DNA from: Nocardioides renjunii
GTDB taxonomy: Bacteria > Actinomycetota > Actinomycetes > Propionibacteriales > Nocardioidaceae
NCBI RefSeq assembly: GCF_034661175.1
Contig: NZ_CP141058.1
Coordinates: 992,001 to 1,056,000 of the forward strand
Direction of reading: 5' to 3'
Length of the DNA: 64,000 nucleotides
This document shows, piece by piece, positions 53,740 through 64,000 of this stretch; the stretch's first letter is position 1, and every line of letters begins with the position of its first letter. The notes below the pieces were generated by a model, which was not told where the DNA came from, ran no database searches, and was given only the letters and a program-made list of their open reading frames with translations. Both the position numbers and the translations under genes were made by a program.

Positions 53740-55539
53740 ATGACCGACCTCGAGGGTGGACTGGACGAGCCCGAGGAGCTGCAGCCCGCGGAGGGCACGC
53801 TCCGGCTCGTGGGGGACGACGACACCTACGACGTCGCGGCCTGGGAGGCGGCCACCGCCGCGGTGCTGCGCAAGGCCCGGCGCCTGGGCGACGACGCGCC
53901 CGACTCCGACGTGTGGGCCGCCCTCGCGCACACCACCCTCGACGGCATCGAGGTCGCCCCGATCGGCCGGCCCGCCGACCTCGAGCGCCTCACCACGAGC
54001 GGTCGTCCGCAGCGGACCGGCGCCTGGGACGTGCGGACGTCGCTGGTCGGCGACGACGCCGCGGCGATCAACGAGGCGGCCCTCGTCGACCTCGACAACG
54101 GTGCGACCTCGCTCCACCTCGATCTGTCCCGGACGGTCGACCTGCCCACCGCGCTGCGGGGCGTGCTGCTCGACCTGGCGCCGGTCACCCTGGACCGCCC
54201 GGACGCCGAGCAGTCCGAGGCGCTGGCCCGGCTCCTCGACCAGGTCGCGGGCGACCCGCACCCGGCCAACAACCTGTCGGCCGACCCGGCCACCGCGCTG
54301 GCGTTCGGCGAGCGGGTCGGGGACGACGGCTCGACCGTCGCCGAGACCTTCGTCGCCACCGTCCGCCGAGCGCAGGGCCTCGGGGTCCTCGGTGCCGTGG
54401 TCGACGGCACCGCCCTCCACGACCGCGGCGCCAGCGACGCCCAGGAGCTCGGCTGGACGACGGCCGTGGGGGTCCACTACCTGCGCCTGCTCACCGACGG
54501 CGGCCTCACCGTCGACGAGGCCGCGGGGCTGATCGAGTTCCGCTATGCCGCCACCGACGAGCAGCTCCCCACGATCGCCAAGCTCCGCGCCGCGCGCCGG
54601 CTGTGGGCGCGGGTGCTCGAGGCGAGCGGCGGGTCCGACGTCCCGCAGCGCCAGCACGCCGTCACCAGCCGGGCGATGATGAGCCGGTTCGACCCCTGGG
54701 TCAACATGCTCCGCGCCACGGTGGCCGCCTTCGCGGCCGGCGTGGGCGGCGCCGACGCCGTCACCGTCGTCCCGTTCAACGAGCGCCTCGGCCTGCCCGA
54801 CGCGTTCGGTCGCCGCATCGCCCGCAACACCTCCTCGCTGCTCATCGAGGAGTCGCACGTCGCCGCCGTCGCCGACCCCGCCGGGGGCTCGTACGCCGTG
54901 GAGAGGCTCACCGACGACCTCGCCGTCGCGGGCTGGGCCGAGCTGGGCCGCATCGAGGCCGACGGCGGCTTCGGCGAGCAGGCCGCCGCCGGGGTGAAGG
55001 AGCGCGTGCGTGCCGTCCGCGACGCCCGCGACGCGGGCATCGCCGACCGCTCGCGGCCGCTGACCGGCATCTCGGAGTTCCCCCACCTCGGAGAGGTGCT
55101 GCCCGAGCGGGCGCCCTTCGGCCGGGCCGGCATCCGCTACGCCTCGGCCTACGAGGACATGCGCGCCGCTCCCGCCGACCGTCCCGTCTTCCTCGCCACC
55201 ATGGGCCCGGTTGCGGCCCACACCGCCCGCGCCACCTTCGCGACCAACCTGCTCGCCGCCGGCGGCGTCGCCGTCGAGGCGGCCGGTGCCACGTCCGACG
55301 CCGCGTCGGTGCTCGCCGCCCACGCCGGCCAGCGGGTCGTCTGCCTGGCCGGCACCGACGCGGCCTATGCCGAGTGGGGCGCCGACCTCGTCGCCGCCCT
55401 GCGCGCGGCAGGGGCGTCGTACGTCGTGCTGGCGGGCCGGCCAGGGGAGCGGACGGTGACCGACGTCGACGACTCGTGCGCCGTGGGGGTCGATGCGCTG
55501 GCGTTCCTGGCCCGCGTGAGAGAGGAGCTCGCCCGATGA
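53740..55539 (+). CDS. mutA: Methylmalonyl-CoA mutase small (beta) subunit
   Basis: This encodes 599 residues. The small subunit pairs with MutB in the mutase that turns methylmalonyl-CoA into succinyl-CoA. The barrel part shows family segments such as [70 protein letters not shown] and [32 protein letters not shown]. The C-terminal B12-like domain is degenerate: it lacks the D-x-H-x-x-G motif, as expected for the inactive small subunit ([18 protein letters not shown] in its place). Its stop overlaps the mutB start by 4 nt. Confidence 0.95.
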   Translation: MTDLEGGLDEPEELQPAEGTLRLVGDDDTYDVAAWEAATAAVLRKARRLGDDAPDSDVWAALAHTTLDGIEVAPIGRPADLERLTTSGRPQRTGAWDVRTSLVGDDAAAINEAALVDLDNGATSLHLDLSRTVDLPTALRGVLLDLAPVTLDRPDAEQSEALARLLDQVAGDPHPANNLSADPATALAFGERVGDDGSTVAETFVATVRRAQGLGVLGAVVDGTALHDRGASDAQELGWTTAVGVHYLRLLTDGGLTVDEAAGLIEFRYAATDEQLPTIAKLRAARRLWARVLEASGGSDVPQRQHAVTSRAMMSRFDPWVNMLRATVAAFAAGVGGADAVTVVPFNERLGLPDAFGRRIARNTSSLLIEESHVAAVADPAGGSYAVERLTDDLAVAGWAELGRIEADGGFGEQAAAGVKERVRAVRDARDAGIADRSRPLTGISEFPHLGEVLPERAPFGRAGIRYASAYEDMRAAPADRPVFLATMGPVAAHTARATFATNLLAAGGVAVEAAGATSDAASVLAAHAGQRVVCLAGTDAAYAEWGADLVAALRAAGASYVVLAGRPGERTVTDVDDSCAVGVDALAFLARVREELAR

Positions 55540-57695
55540 GCATTCCCGACAACTTCGCCGAGGTGCCCCTCGCGGGCCGTGCGTCGACCGGCGGGGCACC
55601 AGGCGACCAGCAGCCCTGGACGAGCCCCGAGGGGATCGACATCCTGCCGGTCTACGGGCCCGAGCACCTCGAGGGCCTCGACGGGCTGGACACGTGGCCC
55701 GGGCTGGCGCCCTTCCTGCGCGGTCCCTATCCGACGATGTACACGACGCAGCCGTGGACGATCCGGCAGTACGCCGGGTTCTCCACCGCCGACGAGTCCA
55801 ACGCGTTCTACCGGCGCAACCTCGCGGCGGGTCAGAAGGGCCTGAGCGTCGCCTTCGACCTCGCCACGCACCGCGGCTACGACTCCGACCACCCGCGGGT
55901 GCGCGGCGACGTCGGGATGGCCGGCGTGGCCATCGACTCGATCTACGACACCCGCACCCTCTTCGACGGCATCCCCCTCGACGAGATGTCGGTGTCGATG
56001 ACGATGAACGGCGCGGTGCTGCCGGTGCTGGCCCTCTACATCGCCGCGGCGGAGGAGCAGGGGGTCGCGCCGGAGCAGCTGGCCGGGACCATCCAGAACG
56101 ACATCCTCAAGGAGTTCATGGTCCGCAACACCTACATCTACCCGCCGGCGCCGAGCATGCGGATCATCAGCGACATCTTCGCCTACACCTCGCAGCGGAT
56201 GCCGCGCTTCAACTCCATCTCGATCTCCGGCTACCACATCCAGGAGGCCGGGGCGACGGCCGACCTGGAGCTGGCCTACACCCTCGCCGACGGCGTGGAG
56301 TACATCCGCGCCGGCCTCGGGACCGGCATGACGATCGACCAGTTCGCGCCGCGGCTGTCGTTCTTCTGGGCGATCGGGATGAACTTCTTCATGGAGGTCG
56401 CCAAGATGCGCGCGGCCCGGGCCCTGTGGGCGCGGCTCGTCGACGACTTCGAGCCGCAGAACCCGAAGTCGCGCTCGCTGCGCACCCACAGCCAGACGTC
56501 GGGCTGGTCGCTGACCGCGCAGGACGTCTTCAACAACGTCGGGCGCACCTGCATCGAGGCGATGGCCGCCACGCAGGGCCACACGCAGTCGCTGCACACC
56601 AACGCCCTCGACGAGGCGATCGCGCTGCCGACCGACTTCTCCGCGCGCATCGCCCGCAACACCCAGCTCCTGCTGCAGCAGGAGTCGGGCACCACGCAGG
56701 TCATCGACCCGTGGGCCGGCTCCTACTACGTCGAGAAGCTCACCCACGACCTCGCCGAGCGGGCGTGGGCCCACATCCTCGAGGCCGAGCGCGCCGGTGG
56801 CATGGCGGCCGCGATCGAGCAGGGCATCCCCAAGATGCGCATCGAGGAGGCGGCCGCGCGCACCCAGGCGCGCATCGACTCCGGCGCCCAGAAGGTCATC
56901 GGCGTCAACACCTTCCGGCTCCCGGTCGAGGACCGGCTCGACGTCCTGCGCGTCGACAACGACGACGTCTACCGCCAGCAGCTGGCCAAGCTGGAGCGGC
57001 TGCGGGCCGAGCGCGACGACGACGACGTACGCCGGGCGCTGGACGCGCTGACCGCGTCGGCCGAGCGCGGACCGGTCGGCGGCGGCTCCCTCGAGGGCAA
57101 CCTCCTCGCGCTCGCCGTCGACGCGGCGCGCGCGAAGGCCACGGTGGGGGAGATCTCCGACGCGCTCGAGAAGGTCTACGGCCGCCACCAGGCCGTGATC
57201 CGTACGATCAGCGGCGTGTACCGCGACGAGGCAGGCACCGCAGCCGGCTCCCGGGTCGCCGAGGTGCTCGCCGCGACCGAGGAGTTCGAGGTCGAGGAGG
57301 GGCGGCGCCCGCGCATCCTCGTCGCGAAGATGGGCCAGGACGGCCACGACCGCGGCCAGAAGGTGGTCGTCACCGCCTTCGCCGACCTCGGCTTCGACGT
57401 CGACGTCGGGCCGCTGTTCTCCACGCCGGAGGAGGTCGCGCAGCAGGCGGTGGACGCCGACGTGCACATCGTCGGGGTGTCCTCGCTGGCGGCCGGCCAC
57501 CTCACGCTGCTGCCGGCGCTCAGGCAGGCGCTCGCGGACCAGGGTCGCCCGGACGTCATGATCGTCATCGGCGGCGTGATCCCGCCCGACGACGTCGAGA
57601 CCCTGAAGGAGATGGGCGCCGCCGCGGTCTTCCTGCCCGGGACCGTGATCGCCGAGTCCGCGCTCGACCTGCTGGCCCGGCTGCGCTCCGCGTGA
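55536..57695 (+). CDS. mutB: Methylmalonyl-CoA mutase large (alpha) subunit
   Basis: This encodes 719 residues, the catalytic subunit using adenosylcobalamin. Substrate-binding landmarks are [34 protein letters not shown] and [48 protein letters not shown] is also highly conserved. The cobalamin motif D-x-H-x-x-G is present as DGHDRGQK (Asp602, His604 to Gly607), and [16 protein letters not shown] and [10 protein letters not shown] follow. It works with MutA and is protected by the GTPase encoded next. The reaction feeds propionate, odd-chain fatty acids and branched amino acids into the TCA cycle. Confidence 0.97.
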   Translation: MSIPDNFAEVPLAGRASTGGAPGDQQPWTSPEGIDILPVYGPEHLEGLDGLDTWPGLAPFLRGPYPTMYTTQPWTIRQYAGFSTADESNAFYRRNLAAGQKGLSVAFDLATHRGYDSDHPRVRGDVGMAGVAIDSIYDTRTLFDGIPLDEMSVSMTMNGAVLPVLALYIAAAEEQGVAPEQLAGTIQNDILKEFMVRNTYIYPPAPSMRIISDIFAYTSQRMPRFNSISISGYHIQEAGATADLELAYTLADGVEYIRAGLGTGMTIDQFAPRLSFFWAIGMNFFMEVAKMRAARALWARLVDDFEPQNPKSRSLRTHSQTSGWSLTAQDVFNNVGRTCIEAMAATQGHTQSLHTNALDEAIALPTDFSARIARNTQLLLQQESGTTQVIDPWAGSYYVEKLTHDLAERAWAHILEAERAGGMAAAIEQGIPKMRIEEAAARTQARIDSGAQKVIGVNTFRLPVEDRLDVLRVDNDDVYRQQLAKLERLRAERDDDDVRRALDALTASAERGPVGGGSLEGNLLALAVDAARAKATVGEISDALEKVYGRHQAVIRTISGVYRDEAGTAAGSRVAEVLAATEEFEVEEGRRPRILVAKMGQDGHDRGQKVVVTAFADLGFDVDVGPLFSTPEEVAQQAVDADVHIVGVSSLAAGHLTLLPALRQALADQGRPDVMIVIGGVIPPDDVETLKEMGAAAVFLPGTVIAESALDLLARLRSA

Positions 57696-57702
57696 GGCCG
57701 TG

Positions 57703-58737
57703 ATGGCGCGGGCCGCTCGTCCCGTGGACGTCGCCGCGCTGGTGGACGGCGTGCGCGCCGGCCGGCGCGCGGACGTCGCTCGTGCGATCACGCTGGTGGA
57801 GTCCTCGCGCGGCGAGCACCGGGTCGCGGCCCGCGACCTGCTGACCGCGCTCGCGCAGGTCGAGCGGCCGCCCGCGACGCGGGTCGGCATCTCCGGCGTG
57901 CCGGGCGTCGGCAAGTCCACCTTCATCGAGACCCTCGGCACCCGGCTCACCGCGGCCGGGCACCGGGTGGGCGTCCTCGCCGTGGACCCGTCGTCGGTGC
58001 GCACCGGCGGCTCGGTCCTGGGCGACAAGACCCGGATGGCGACGCTGTCGGTCGACCCCCGCGCGTTCATCAGGCCCTCCCCGTCGGCCGGCACCCTCGG
58101 CGGCGTCGCCCGGGCCACCGTCCAGGCGATGCTGGTGCTCGAGGCGGCGGGCCACGACGTCGTGCTGGTCGAGACGGTGGGCGTCGGGCAGTCGGAGGTG
58201 ACGGTCGCCGGGATGGTCGACACGTTCCTCTTCCTCACCATCGCGCGCACCGGCGACCAGCTCCAGGGCATCAAGAAGGGCATCCTCGAGATCGCCGACG
58301 TCGTCGCGGTCAACAAGGCCGACGCGGCGGGCGGCGACGACCACGAGGGGGAGGCCCGGGTCGCCGCGCGCGAGCTCGCCGGCGCCCTGCGCCTGGTGCG
58401 CGGCCACGCCGAGTGGGCGCCGCCGGTCGTGACCTGCTCGGGGCTGACCGGCGCCGGTGTCGACGACGTGTGGGAGCGCGTAGGAGCCCACCGCGACCAC
58501 CTCGGCGAGGACGGGCTGGCCCGCAAGCGCGCGGGGCAGCAGCTCGACTTCACCTGGGCGCTCGTGCGCGACGAGCTCGACCAGCGGCTGCGGTCCTCGC
58601 CGGAGGTCGCCGCGGTGCGCGACGACGTACGCCGTGCCGTGCTGTCGGGGGAGCTCCCGGCACCCCTGGCCGCCGACCGGATCCTGGCCGCTTATGACCA
58701 TCGCCCGCACGGGTGGGACGGACCAACTAACCTGTGA
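57703..58737 (+). CDS. meaB: MeaB/ArgK-type GTPase chaperone of methylmalonyl-CoA mutase
   Basis: This encodes 344 residues. The G3E-family GTPase has Walker A GVPGVGKST at 65-73, VLAVDPSSVRTGGSVLGDKTRM as switch region, VLVETVGVGQSEV as Walker B-like segment, and VVAVNKADAAGGDD as the NKxD motif. It protects mutase from inactivation and helps load or remove cobalamin. The ATG at 57703 has GAGG five bases upstream; a GTG at 57700 is possible. It follows mutB by 7 bp and completes the mutA-mutB-meaB operon. Confidence 0.94.
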   Translation: MARAARPVDVAALVDGVRAGRRADVARAITLVESSRGEHRVAARDLLTALAQVERPPATRVGISGVPGVGKSTFIETLGTRLTAAGHRVGVLAVDPSSVRTGGSVLGDKTRMATLSVDPRAFIRPSPSAGTLGGVARATVQAMLVLEAAGHDVVLVETVGVGQSEVTVAGMVDTFLFLTIARTGDQLQGIKKGILEIADVVAVNKADAAGGDDHEGEARVAARELAGALRLVRGHAEWAPPVVTCSGLTGAGVDDVWERVGAHRDHLGEDGLARKRAGQQLDFTWALVRDELDQRLRSSPEVAAVRDDVRRAVLSGELPAPLAADRILAAYDHRPHGWDGPTNL

Positions 58738-58742
58738 GGGTC

Positions 58743-59936
58743 ATGCCAACCGATGTCCCCGCCACATCCGTCATCGCCGAGGTCGTCGACAAGCACGCCG
58801 ACGACCTCGTCGCCTTCCGTCGCGACCTCCACGCGCACCCCGAGCTCAGCTGGGCCGAGAGCCGCACCTCGGACCTCGTCGTGTCCGCTCTCGAGGACGC
58901 CGGCTGGACCACGAGCCGCCCCGAGGGCGGGGGTGTGCTCGCCGAGGTCGGGCACGGGGGACCGCTGGTGGCGCTGCGGGCCGACCTGGACGCCCTGCCG
59001 GTCGACGACCTCATCTCCGACCCGTGGCGGAGCACCAACCCGGGGGTCGCGCACGCCTGCGGGCACGACGTCCACACCGCCGGCCTGGTGGGCGCGGGGC
59101 TCGCGCTCGCGGAGGTCGCGACGCGCGGCCTGCTGCCCGGGCGCGTACGACTGCTCTTCCAGCCCGCCGAGGAGGTCATGCCCGGTGGGGCGCTGCACCT
59201 CATCTCGGCCGGCGCGCTCGAGGGCGTCAGCCACGTCTTCGGCCTGCACTGCGACCCCAGCCTCGACGTGGGACGGATCGGCCTGCGGGAGGGGCCGCTC
59301 ACCGGCGCCGCCGACGCGCTGACCGTCCGGCTCATCGGCAAGGGGGGCCACACCTCGCGGCCGCACCTCACCGAGGACCTCACCTTCGCGCTCGGCAAGG
59401 TGATCACCGAGCTGCCCGCCATCCTCAGCCGTCGCCTCGACCCCCGCGCCGGGGTCAGCGTCGTGTGGGGCATGGTGCGCGCCGGCTCGGCCCACAACGT
59501 CATCCCGCACGGCGGCACGGTCGCCGGCACCGTGCGGATGCTCGACGCGGTCGCCTGGGCAGACGCCGAGCACCTCATCCGCCAGCTGATCAGCGCGATC
59601 GTCGCCCCCTACAGCGTGACCGCCGAGGTGACCTACCAGCGCGGCGTCCCGCCGGTGGTCAACCACGAGGTCTCCACCGCCCTGCTCGGCGAGGCCCTCG
59701 AGCGCGTGCTGGGCCCGCACGGTCACGTCTCCACCGCGCAGAGCCTCGGCGGCGAGGACTTCGGCTGGTACCTCGACTCCGTCCCGGGCGCGATGGCCCG
59801 CCTCGGCACCCGCTCGCCCGGAGGGCCGACCTACGACCTCCACCAGGGCAACCTGCGCATCGACGAGGGCGCCACGTGCATCGCCTCGCGGGTGCTGGCC
59901 GAGGCCGCGGTGACGGCGCTCTCAGCCGGTCGCTGA
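58743..59936 (+). CDS. M20-family amidohydrolase
   Basis: This encodes 397 residues of the M20D amidohydrolase group, which cleave N-acyl amino acids, IAA conjugates or related amides. Metal ligands are in [23 protein letters not shown] (HxDxH-like with a following His), [11 protein letters not shown] with the catalytic Glu pair, and [32 protein letters not shown] is the conserved final motif. The dimerisation domain occupies the middle. TAACCT is nine bases before ATG 58743, with a nearby GAGGG. It follows meaB by 5 bp, so it may share its transcript. The 3' end overlaps the convergent kinase gene by 15 bp. Substrate unknown. Confidence 0.88.
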   Translation: MPTDVPATSVIAEVVDKHADDLVAFRRDLHAHPELSWAESRTSDLVVSALEDAGWTTSRPEGGGVLAEVGHGGPLVALRADLDALPVDDLISDPWRSTNPGVAHACGHDVHTAGLVGAGLALAEVATRGLLPGRVRLLFQPAEEVMPGGALHLISAGALEGVSHVFGLHCDPSLDVGRIGLREGPLTGAADALTVRLIGKGGHTSRPHLTEDLTFALGKVITELPAILSRRLDPRAGVSVVWGMVRAGSAHNVIPHGGTVAGTVRMLDAVAWADAEHLIRQLISAIVAPYSVTAEVTYQRGVPPVVNHEVSTALLGEALERVLGPHGHVSTAQSLGGEDFGWYLDSVPGAMARLGTRSPGGPTYDLHQGNLRIDEGATCIASRVLAEAAVTALSAGR

Positions 59937-61130
59937 CGGCACGTCGCCGTCCTCGGTGCCGTCCTCGGTGACCCTCGCCAGCGGGACGCCGAAGGTGAAC
60001 GTGCTCCCGACGCCCGGCGTGGACCTCACGTCGAGCCGACCGCCCAGCAGGTCGGCGAGGGCCCGGCAGATGGCCAGGCCCAGACCCACCCCCCGGTGCT
60101 CGCGGGCAGCGTGGGGGTCGACCTGGGTGAAGGGCTCGAACAACGCCTGCAGGTGGTCCTCGGCGATGCCGATGCCGGTGTCGGCGACCTCGAAGCGCAC
60201 CCATGTGTCGGCGGTGCACTCCTCCTCGTCCGGGCACGGTGCGCCGCTGCGGGCCTCGACCCGCACCTCGACGCCGCCCCGGTCGGTGAACTTGAGCGCG
60301 TTCTGCACCAGGTTGGTCACCACCTGCACCACGCGGCGCCCGTCGCCGAACGCCGTCACGGGGACCGACTCGTCGACGGTGAGCGAGAACGTGAGGCCGC
60401 GGGCCTCGGCCAGGGGGACCGCCCACCCGGCGACGTCGTCGACGGCGGCGCGCAGCCCGAACACGCGGGGGTGCAGCACGTCCTGGTGCGCCTCGAGGCC
60501 GGAGTAGTCCAGCAGGTCGTTGACCAGGTGCATCAGCCGCTGGCCGGACCGGTGCACCATCTGCACGTAGTGCTCCTGCTCCGCCCCCGGGTCGGCGTGC
60601 ACCAGCAGCTCGGTGGCCCCGACGAGCGCCGCCAGCGGGGTGCGGACCTCGTGGCTGACGGTGGCGAGGAACAGGCTCTTGGCGGCGTTGGCCTCCTCGA
60701 GCTGGCGCACCAGCTCCTTCGCTGCCGTGACGTCCTCGGCGATGCCGTGCACGCCCACGACCTCGCCGCCGACCACGACGGGGATCATGGTGCACCGGAT
60801 GTCGATGACCTCGCCGTCCGGCCGGAGCACGCGGGCCTCGGTGAGCTGGGGGATGCCGGTGAGCGTGTTGGCGAAGCTCTCGTCGATGAGGTGGACGTCG
60901 TCGGGGTGGATCACGTCGGAGTAGTGCGAGCGCCGCATCTGCTCCAGCGTCAGCCCGGTCATCGCGAGCGCGTGGCCATTCGCGTCGGTGTAGTGGCCGC
61001 TGCGGTCCACCGAGTAGGCAGCGTGGGGGTGGTGGGTGAACATCGACGCGTAGCGCTCCGAGCCCTCGTCGGGTGCGCCCTCGGGCGACGTGCGCCCAGG
61101 GGCTGCGGGGCGGGGCCGGTCGTCGTGCAT
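59922..61130 (-). CDS. Orphan PAS-domain sensor histidine kinase, soluble
   Basis: This encodes 402 residues. A PAS domain lies at ~27-135 ([17 protein letters not shown] and [26 protein letters not shown]). A HisKA dimerisation domain follows with His160 in [20 protein letters not shown]. The HATPase part has [14 protein letters not shown] (N box), [15 protein letters not shown] and [18 protein letters not shown]. No membrane segment is visible, so it senses an intracellular signal or cofactor. GGAGGA six bases upstream supports ATG 61130. No response regulator lies next to it, making it an orphan in this window. The convergent M20 gene overlaps its 3' end by 15 bp. Confidence 0.92.
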   Translation of the reverse strand: MHDDRPRPAAPGRTSPEGAPDEGSERYASMFTHHPHAAYSVDRSGHYTDANGHALAMTGLTLEQMRRSHYSDVIHPDDVHLIDESFANTLTGIPQLTEARVLRPDGEVIDIRCTMIPVVVGGEVVGVHGIAEDVTAAKELVRQLEEANAAKSLFLATVSHEVRTPLAALVGATELLVHADPGAEQEHYVQMVHRSGQRLMHLVNDLLDYSGLEAHQDVLHPRVFGLRAAVDDVAGWAVPLAEARGLTFSLTVDESVPVTAFGDGRRVVQVVTNLVQNALKFTDRGGVEVRVEARSGAPCPDEEECTADTWVRFEVADTGIGIAEDHLQALFEPFTQVDPHAAREHRGVGLGLAICRALADLLGGRLDVRSTPGVGSTFTFGVPLARVTEDGTEDGDVPSATG

Positions 61131-61257
61131 CGGGTTCCTCCCGGGTGCTGGTCGCGGTGAACGCCTCGGCCGGGCTCCGGCCGCCTTTTCAGTAGAGCAC
61201 GAGAGCCGCCCGGGCGGTGACCGGACCCGGACATCCGCCGGCTGCGATGATCGCTCG

Positions 61258-62055
61258 ATGGGCGAGCCACGGGACCTGCGGACGACCTTCGACTCCGCTG
61301 CCGCCACCTACCAGGAGGCGCGGCCCGACTATCCCACCGAGCTGTACGACGCGCTCGTCGCCGCCGCCGGCCTGCACGAAGGCGACCGGCTGCTGGAGAT
61401 CGGCTGCGCCACCGGCAAGGCGACGCTGCCCCTCGCGCGGCGTGGGTTCGCGATGACCTGCCTCGAACCGGGTCCGGCGCTCGCCGCCGCGGCGCGGCGC
61501 AACCTGGCCGAGCTCGGCGAGGTCGACGTCGTCGAGACGACCTTCGAGACCTACCGACCGGCGACGCCGCAGCGCTTCGACCTCGTCCTCGCCGCGACCG
61601 CCTGGCACTGGCTGGACCCGACGGTGCGCTACCGGCGGGCCTGGGAGCTGCTCGTGCCGGGCGGGCACCTGGCCTTCTGGAGCGCCACCCACGTCTTCCC
61701 CGACGGGGGTGACCCGTTCTTCGCCGAGATCCAACCGGTCTACGACGAGATCGGGGAGGCGCTGCCCGGCGACGCGGTCCGTCCCCGGCCCGGCGGGCTG
61801 CCCGACCAGCGCGACGAGATCGACGGGACCGGACTCTTCGAGGTCGTCACCGTCCGCGAGGTCGACTGGGAGGTCACCTACGACGCCGAGGGGTACCTGC
61901 GCCTGCTCGACACCTTCTCCGGCCACATCGCGATGGCGCCCGCGAAGCGGGAGCACCTGTACGCCGAGGTCCGCCGCCGGCTCGCGAGCCGTCCCGACGG
62001 GCGCCTCGTGCGCGGCTGGGGCGCGGTGCTGCACGTGGCCCGGCGCCGCGGCTGA
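61258..62055 (+). CDS. Class I SAM-dependent methyltransferase
   Basis: This encodes 265 residues. Motif I is LLEIGCATGKATLPLARRG near 45-60, followed by the acidic end of strand 2 (MTCLEPGPALAAAARRNL) and FDLVLAATAWHWLDPTVRYRRAWELLVPGGHLAFW. This is the SmtA/UbiE-like fold. The C-terminal half lacks recognisable substrate motifs, so the acceptor is unknown. The ATG at 61258 has no Shine-Dalgarno site. The gene diverges from the orphan kinase with 127 bp between starts. Confidence 0.88.
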   Translation: MGEPRDLRTTFDSAAATYQEARPDYPTELYDALVAAAGLHEGDRLLEIGCATGKATLPLARRGFAMTCLEPGPALAAAARRNLAELGEVDVVETTFETYRPATPQRFDLVLAATAWHWLDPTVRYRRAWELLVPGGHLAFWSATHVFPDGGDPFFAEIQPVYDEIGEALPGDAVRPRPGGLPDQRDEIDGTGLFEVVTVREVDWEVTYDAEGYLRLLDTFSGHIAMAPAKREHLYAEVRRRLASRPDGRLVRGWGAVLHVARRRG

Positions 62056-62060
62056 CCCGC

Positions 62061-63365
62061 TCACTGTTGTCGGTAGGGCACTCCGTCCGCCGCGGGCGGC
62101 CGGGACCGGCCCACGAGGCCCGCCACCGCGAAGATGGTGACGAGGTAGGGGAGCATCAGCATGAACTGGCTGGGGACCGGGGAGCCGATCGCCGACAGCA
62201 CGCCCTGGAGGTTGGACGCGAAGCCGAAGAGCAGCGCGGCCAGGGTGGCCCGGATCGGGTCCCACTTGCCGAAGATGACCGCCGCCAGCGCGATGTAGCC
62301 CGCCCCGCCGGTCATCTCGCGGTTGAACTGGGAGACCGAGACCAGGCTGTAGTAGGCGCCGCCCATGCCGGCGATCAGGCCCGCGAGCAGGATCGTGCGG
62401 TAGCGGGTGCGGTTGACCTTGATGCCGACCGTGTCGGCCGCCTTCGGGTGCTCGCCGACGGCACGGACCCGCAGGCCCCAGCGGGTGCGGTAGAGGGCGT
62501 ACGCCACCAGTGCGACGACGACGTAGAGCACGTAGACGAGCGGGGTCTGGCGGAACAGGATCGGGCCGATCAGCGGGATGTCGCCGAGGATCGGGATGGG
62601 CAGCCGCTGGAAGCGGTCGGGGGAGTTCAGCGTCTCGGCGTTGGGCGTGAGCACCTGGCGGAACATAAAGTTGGTCAGGCCGAGCACGAGCACGTTGAGC
62701 ACCACGCCGACGATGACCTGGTCGACGAAGTAGGTGATCGCGAACAGGCCGAGGACGAGCGCGACCAGGGCGCCGGCCACCGCGGCGGCGACGAGGCCGG
62801 CCCACGGCGAGCCGGTCGTCGAGGCGGCGATCGCGGCGGCGAACGCGCCGAGGAGCAGCTGGCCCTCGATGGCGATGTTGACCACGCCGGCCCGCTCGCC
62901 GAGCACGCCACCGAGGGCGCCGAAGACCAGCGGGATCGCCAGCGCCACGGCGCCGCCCAGCAGGCTCACCACGAGGATGGTGCCGTCGGCGGCGGCCCAG
63001 CTGAGGAAGCCGACCATCCACGCGACCGCGAAGGCGATCGGGATCCACAGCGGCTGCCGCGAGCGCGCCAGCATCCGGCGGAGGGCCTCGGCGGTGAGCG
63101 CGAGGCAGACCACCACCATCACCCACGCGGTCGGCCCGGACGGCACGACGATGTCGGGCAGCTGGACGAAGTCGCTGTCGACGGCGAGCTGGAACGTCGT
63201 GCTGCCGGAGTGGCTCGAGCGCAGCAGCACGACGGCGAGGAGCACCGTCAGCACGCCGAGGATGATCGGCAGCTTGCGGGCGCCGGCACCCCGGGTGGGG
63301 GTCACGGCCGTGTCGGGAGCCAGCCCACCGCTCTCGGGCACGGGCTGCTGGGTCACGGTGCTCAC
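62061..63365 (-). CDS. ABC transporter permease, nucleoside/simple-sugar type
   Basis: This encodes 434 residues. About ten membrane helices begin at residue ~32. The family pattern is clear: VFGALGGVLGERAGVVNIAIEGQLLLGAFAAA, then YFVDQVIVGVVLNVLVLGLTNFMFR and RAVGEHPKAADTVGIKVNRTRYRTILLAGLIAGMGGAYYSL. It resembles the second permease of BmpA-type nucleoside importers. The N-terminal ~120 residues form an extra extended part. The GTG start overlaps the stop of the upstream permease by 4 nt, so both are in one operon; the ATPase and binding protein must be outside the window. Confidence 0.88.
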   Translation of the reverse strand: MSTVTQQPVPESGGLAPDTAVTPTRGAGARKLPIILGVLTVLLAVVLLRSSHSGSTTFQLAVDSDFVQLPDIVVPSGPTAWVMVVVCLALTAEALRRMLARSRQPLWIPIAFAVAWMVGFLSWAAADGTILVVSLLGGAVALAIPLVFGALGGVLGERAGVVNIAIEGQLLLGAFAAAIAASTTGSPWAGLVAAAVAGALVALVLGLFAITYFVDQVIVGVVLNVLVLGLTNFMFRQVLTPNAETLNSPDRFQRLPIPILGDIPLIGPILFRQTPLVYVLYVVVALVAYALYRTRWGLRVRAVGEHPKAADTVGIKVNRTRYRTILLAGLIAGMGGAYYSLVSVSQFNREMTGGAGYIALAAVIFGKWDPIRATLAALLFGFASNLQGVLSAIGSPVPSQFMLMLPYLVTIFAVAGLVGRSRPPAADGVPYRQQ

Positions 63366-64000
63366 TTGGCCTCCTGGGCGGGGAGCCGGAAGATCGCGCG
63401 CACCAGCGGGGGTGCGGCGAGGAAGAGGACGATCAACGACTGCACGACGAGCACCAGGTCGACCGAGATGTTCTCGGACGTCTGCATGGTGAAGCCGCCG
63501 GCCTTGAAGGCGCCGAACAGGATCCCCGCGGCGAGGATGCCCAGCGGACGGGAGCGGCCGAGCAGCGCCACGGTGATGGCGTCGAAGCCGATCGCCGCGT
63601 CGAGGTCGAGGGACACGCCGCTCGTGACGGTGCCGAGCACCTGGTTGATGCCCGCCAGGCCCAGCAGCGAGCCGGCGACCATCATCACGACCGTGTAGGT
63701 CCGCCCGACGTTGATGCCGGACGCACGCGCGGCGTGCGGGTTCTCGCCGACGGCGCGCACCCGGTAGCCGAAGGTGGAGCGGTTGAGCACCCACCACACC
63801 ACGGCGACCGCGACGAGCGCGATCACGAACCCGAGGTGCAGGTTGAACTGCTCGCCCAGCACGTCCGGCAGGACCGCCGACTGCTTCATCGGCGGCGACT
63901 TCGGGTTCACCGAGCCCGGCGTCTTGAGCAGCCACTCCTTAATGAGGGCGTAGAAGAGCAGGTAGTAGGCGACGTAGTTGAGCATGATCGTGACGATCAC
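63362..64000 (-). CDS. ABC transporter permease, partner of the preceding gene, 5'-truncated by window end
   Basis: This runs off the right edge, so only the C-terminal ~212 residues are seen. They include VTIMLNYVAYYLLFYAL, then FGYRVRAVGENPHAARASGINVGRTYTVVMMVAGSLLGLAG and GFDAITVALLGRSRPLGILAAGILFGAFKAGGFTMQ. This is the first permease of the nucleoside/simple-sugar ABC type. The real start lies beyond position 64000. The downstream permease gene overlaps its stop codon. Confidence 0.87.
   Translation of the reverse strand: MIVTIMLNYVAYYLLFYALIKEWLLKTPGSVNPKSPPMKQSAVLPDVLGEQFNLHLGFVIALVAVAVVWWVLNRSTFGYRVRAVGENPHAARASGINVGRTYTVVMMVAGSLLGLAGINQVLGTVTSGVSLDLDAAIGFDAITVALLGRSRPLGILAAGILFGAFKAGGFTMQTSENISVDLVLVVQSLIVLFLAAPPLVRAIFRLPAQEAK

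Overview
The window is high-GC DNA with dense genes, short gaps, frequent GTG starts and 4-nt stop/start overlaps. Gene content points to an actinobacterium close to Nocardioides or its relatives (Propionibacteriales): monomeric NADP isocitrate dehydrogenase, PerM/DUF6350, DUF3017, an F420-type oxidoreductase fragment, mutAB-meaB and many TANNNT-type start regions without Shine-Dalgarno sites. The genus is an inference from this mix; there is no rRNA or tRNA in the window. No CRISPR array, insertion sequence, prophage or tRNA gene was seen.

Layout. 1-3180: fragment of an LLM-class oxidoreductase diverging from a Gmad2/LysM gene over a perfect operator-like palindrome, a membrane protein, a YbaK-type deacylase and a glycerophosphodiester phosphodiesterase. 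3184-6900: an envelope-stress style module with PspC-domain proteins on both strands, a PspC-histidine kinase and its LuxR-type regulator. 6933-9256: amino-acid permease, universal stress protein and a small membrane protein. 9304-26147: a conserved actinobacterial core block (pcrA, M23 peptidase, sucC, sucD, perM, purN, purH, folD, DUF3017, then mdh) that recalls the mycobacterial Rv0949-Rv0957 order. It is interrupted here by a photolyase, a YibE/F protein, and a two-gene unit consisting of a lipoprotein and a sigma-factor/transmembrane/sensor fusion. A ZTP riboswitch precedes purH. 26148-34823: mdh, lipoprotein, aquaporin, icd, an MFS exporter, a 52-residue gene with a near-consensus promoter, and an ECF sigma factor with a membrane-anchored partner.

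34827-38890: trpS, a 2'-5' RNA ligase-like protein, a BrkB protein and an endonuclease-like gene bracketed by two matched pairs of 52-nt palindromes. 38905-46062: two different succinate dehydrogenase/fumarate reductase operons placed head to head. 46078-53598: Hsp20, a betaine-type binding lipoprotein coupled to a BCCT transporter, a 1046-residue His-rich PHP/DUF3604-like protein, and a sulfotransferase-like protein. 53740-64000: mutA-mutB-meaB, an M20 amidohydrolase, an orphan PAS histidine kinase, a methyltransferase and two nucleoside-type ABC permeases, the last running off the window.

How it fits together. Six TCA-cycle functions (sucCD, mdh, icd and two sdh sets) and the methylmalonyl-CoA route into succinyl-CoA lie in one 50-kb region. 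The purine/one-carbon genes form a run in which stop codons of upstream genes double as promoter -10 elements of the next. The least explained items are the palindrome doublets around the endonuclease-like gene, the membrane-tethered sigma factor with its matching lipoprotein, and the PHP/propeller protein.
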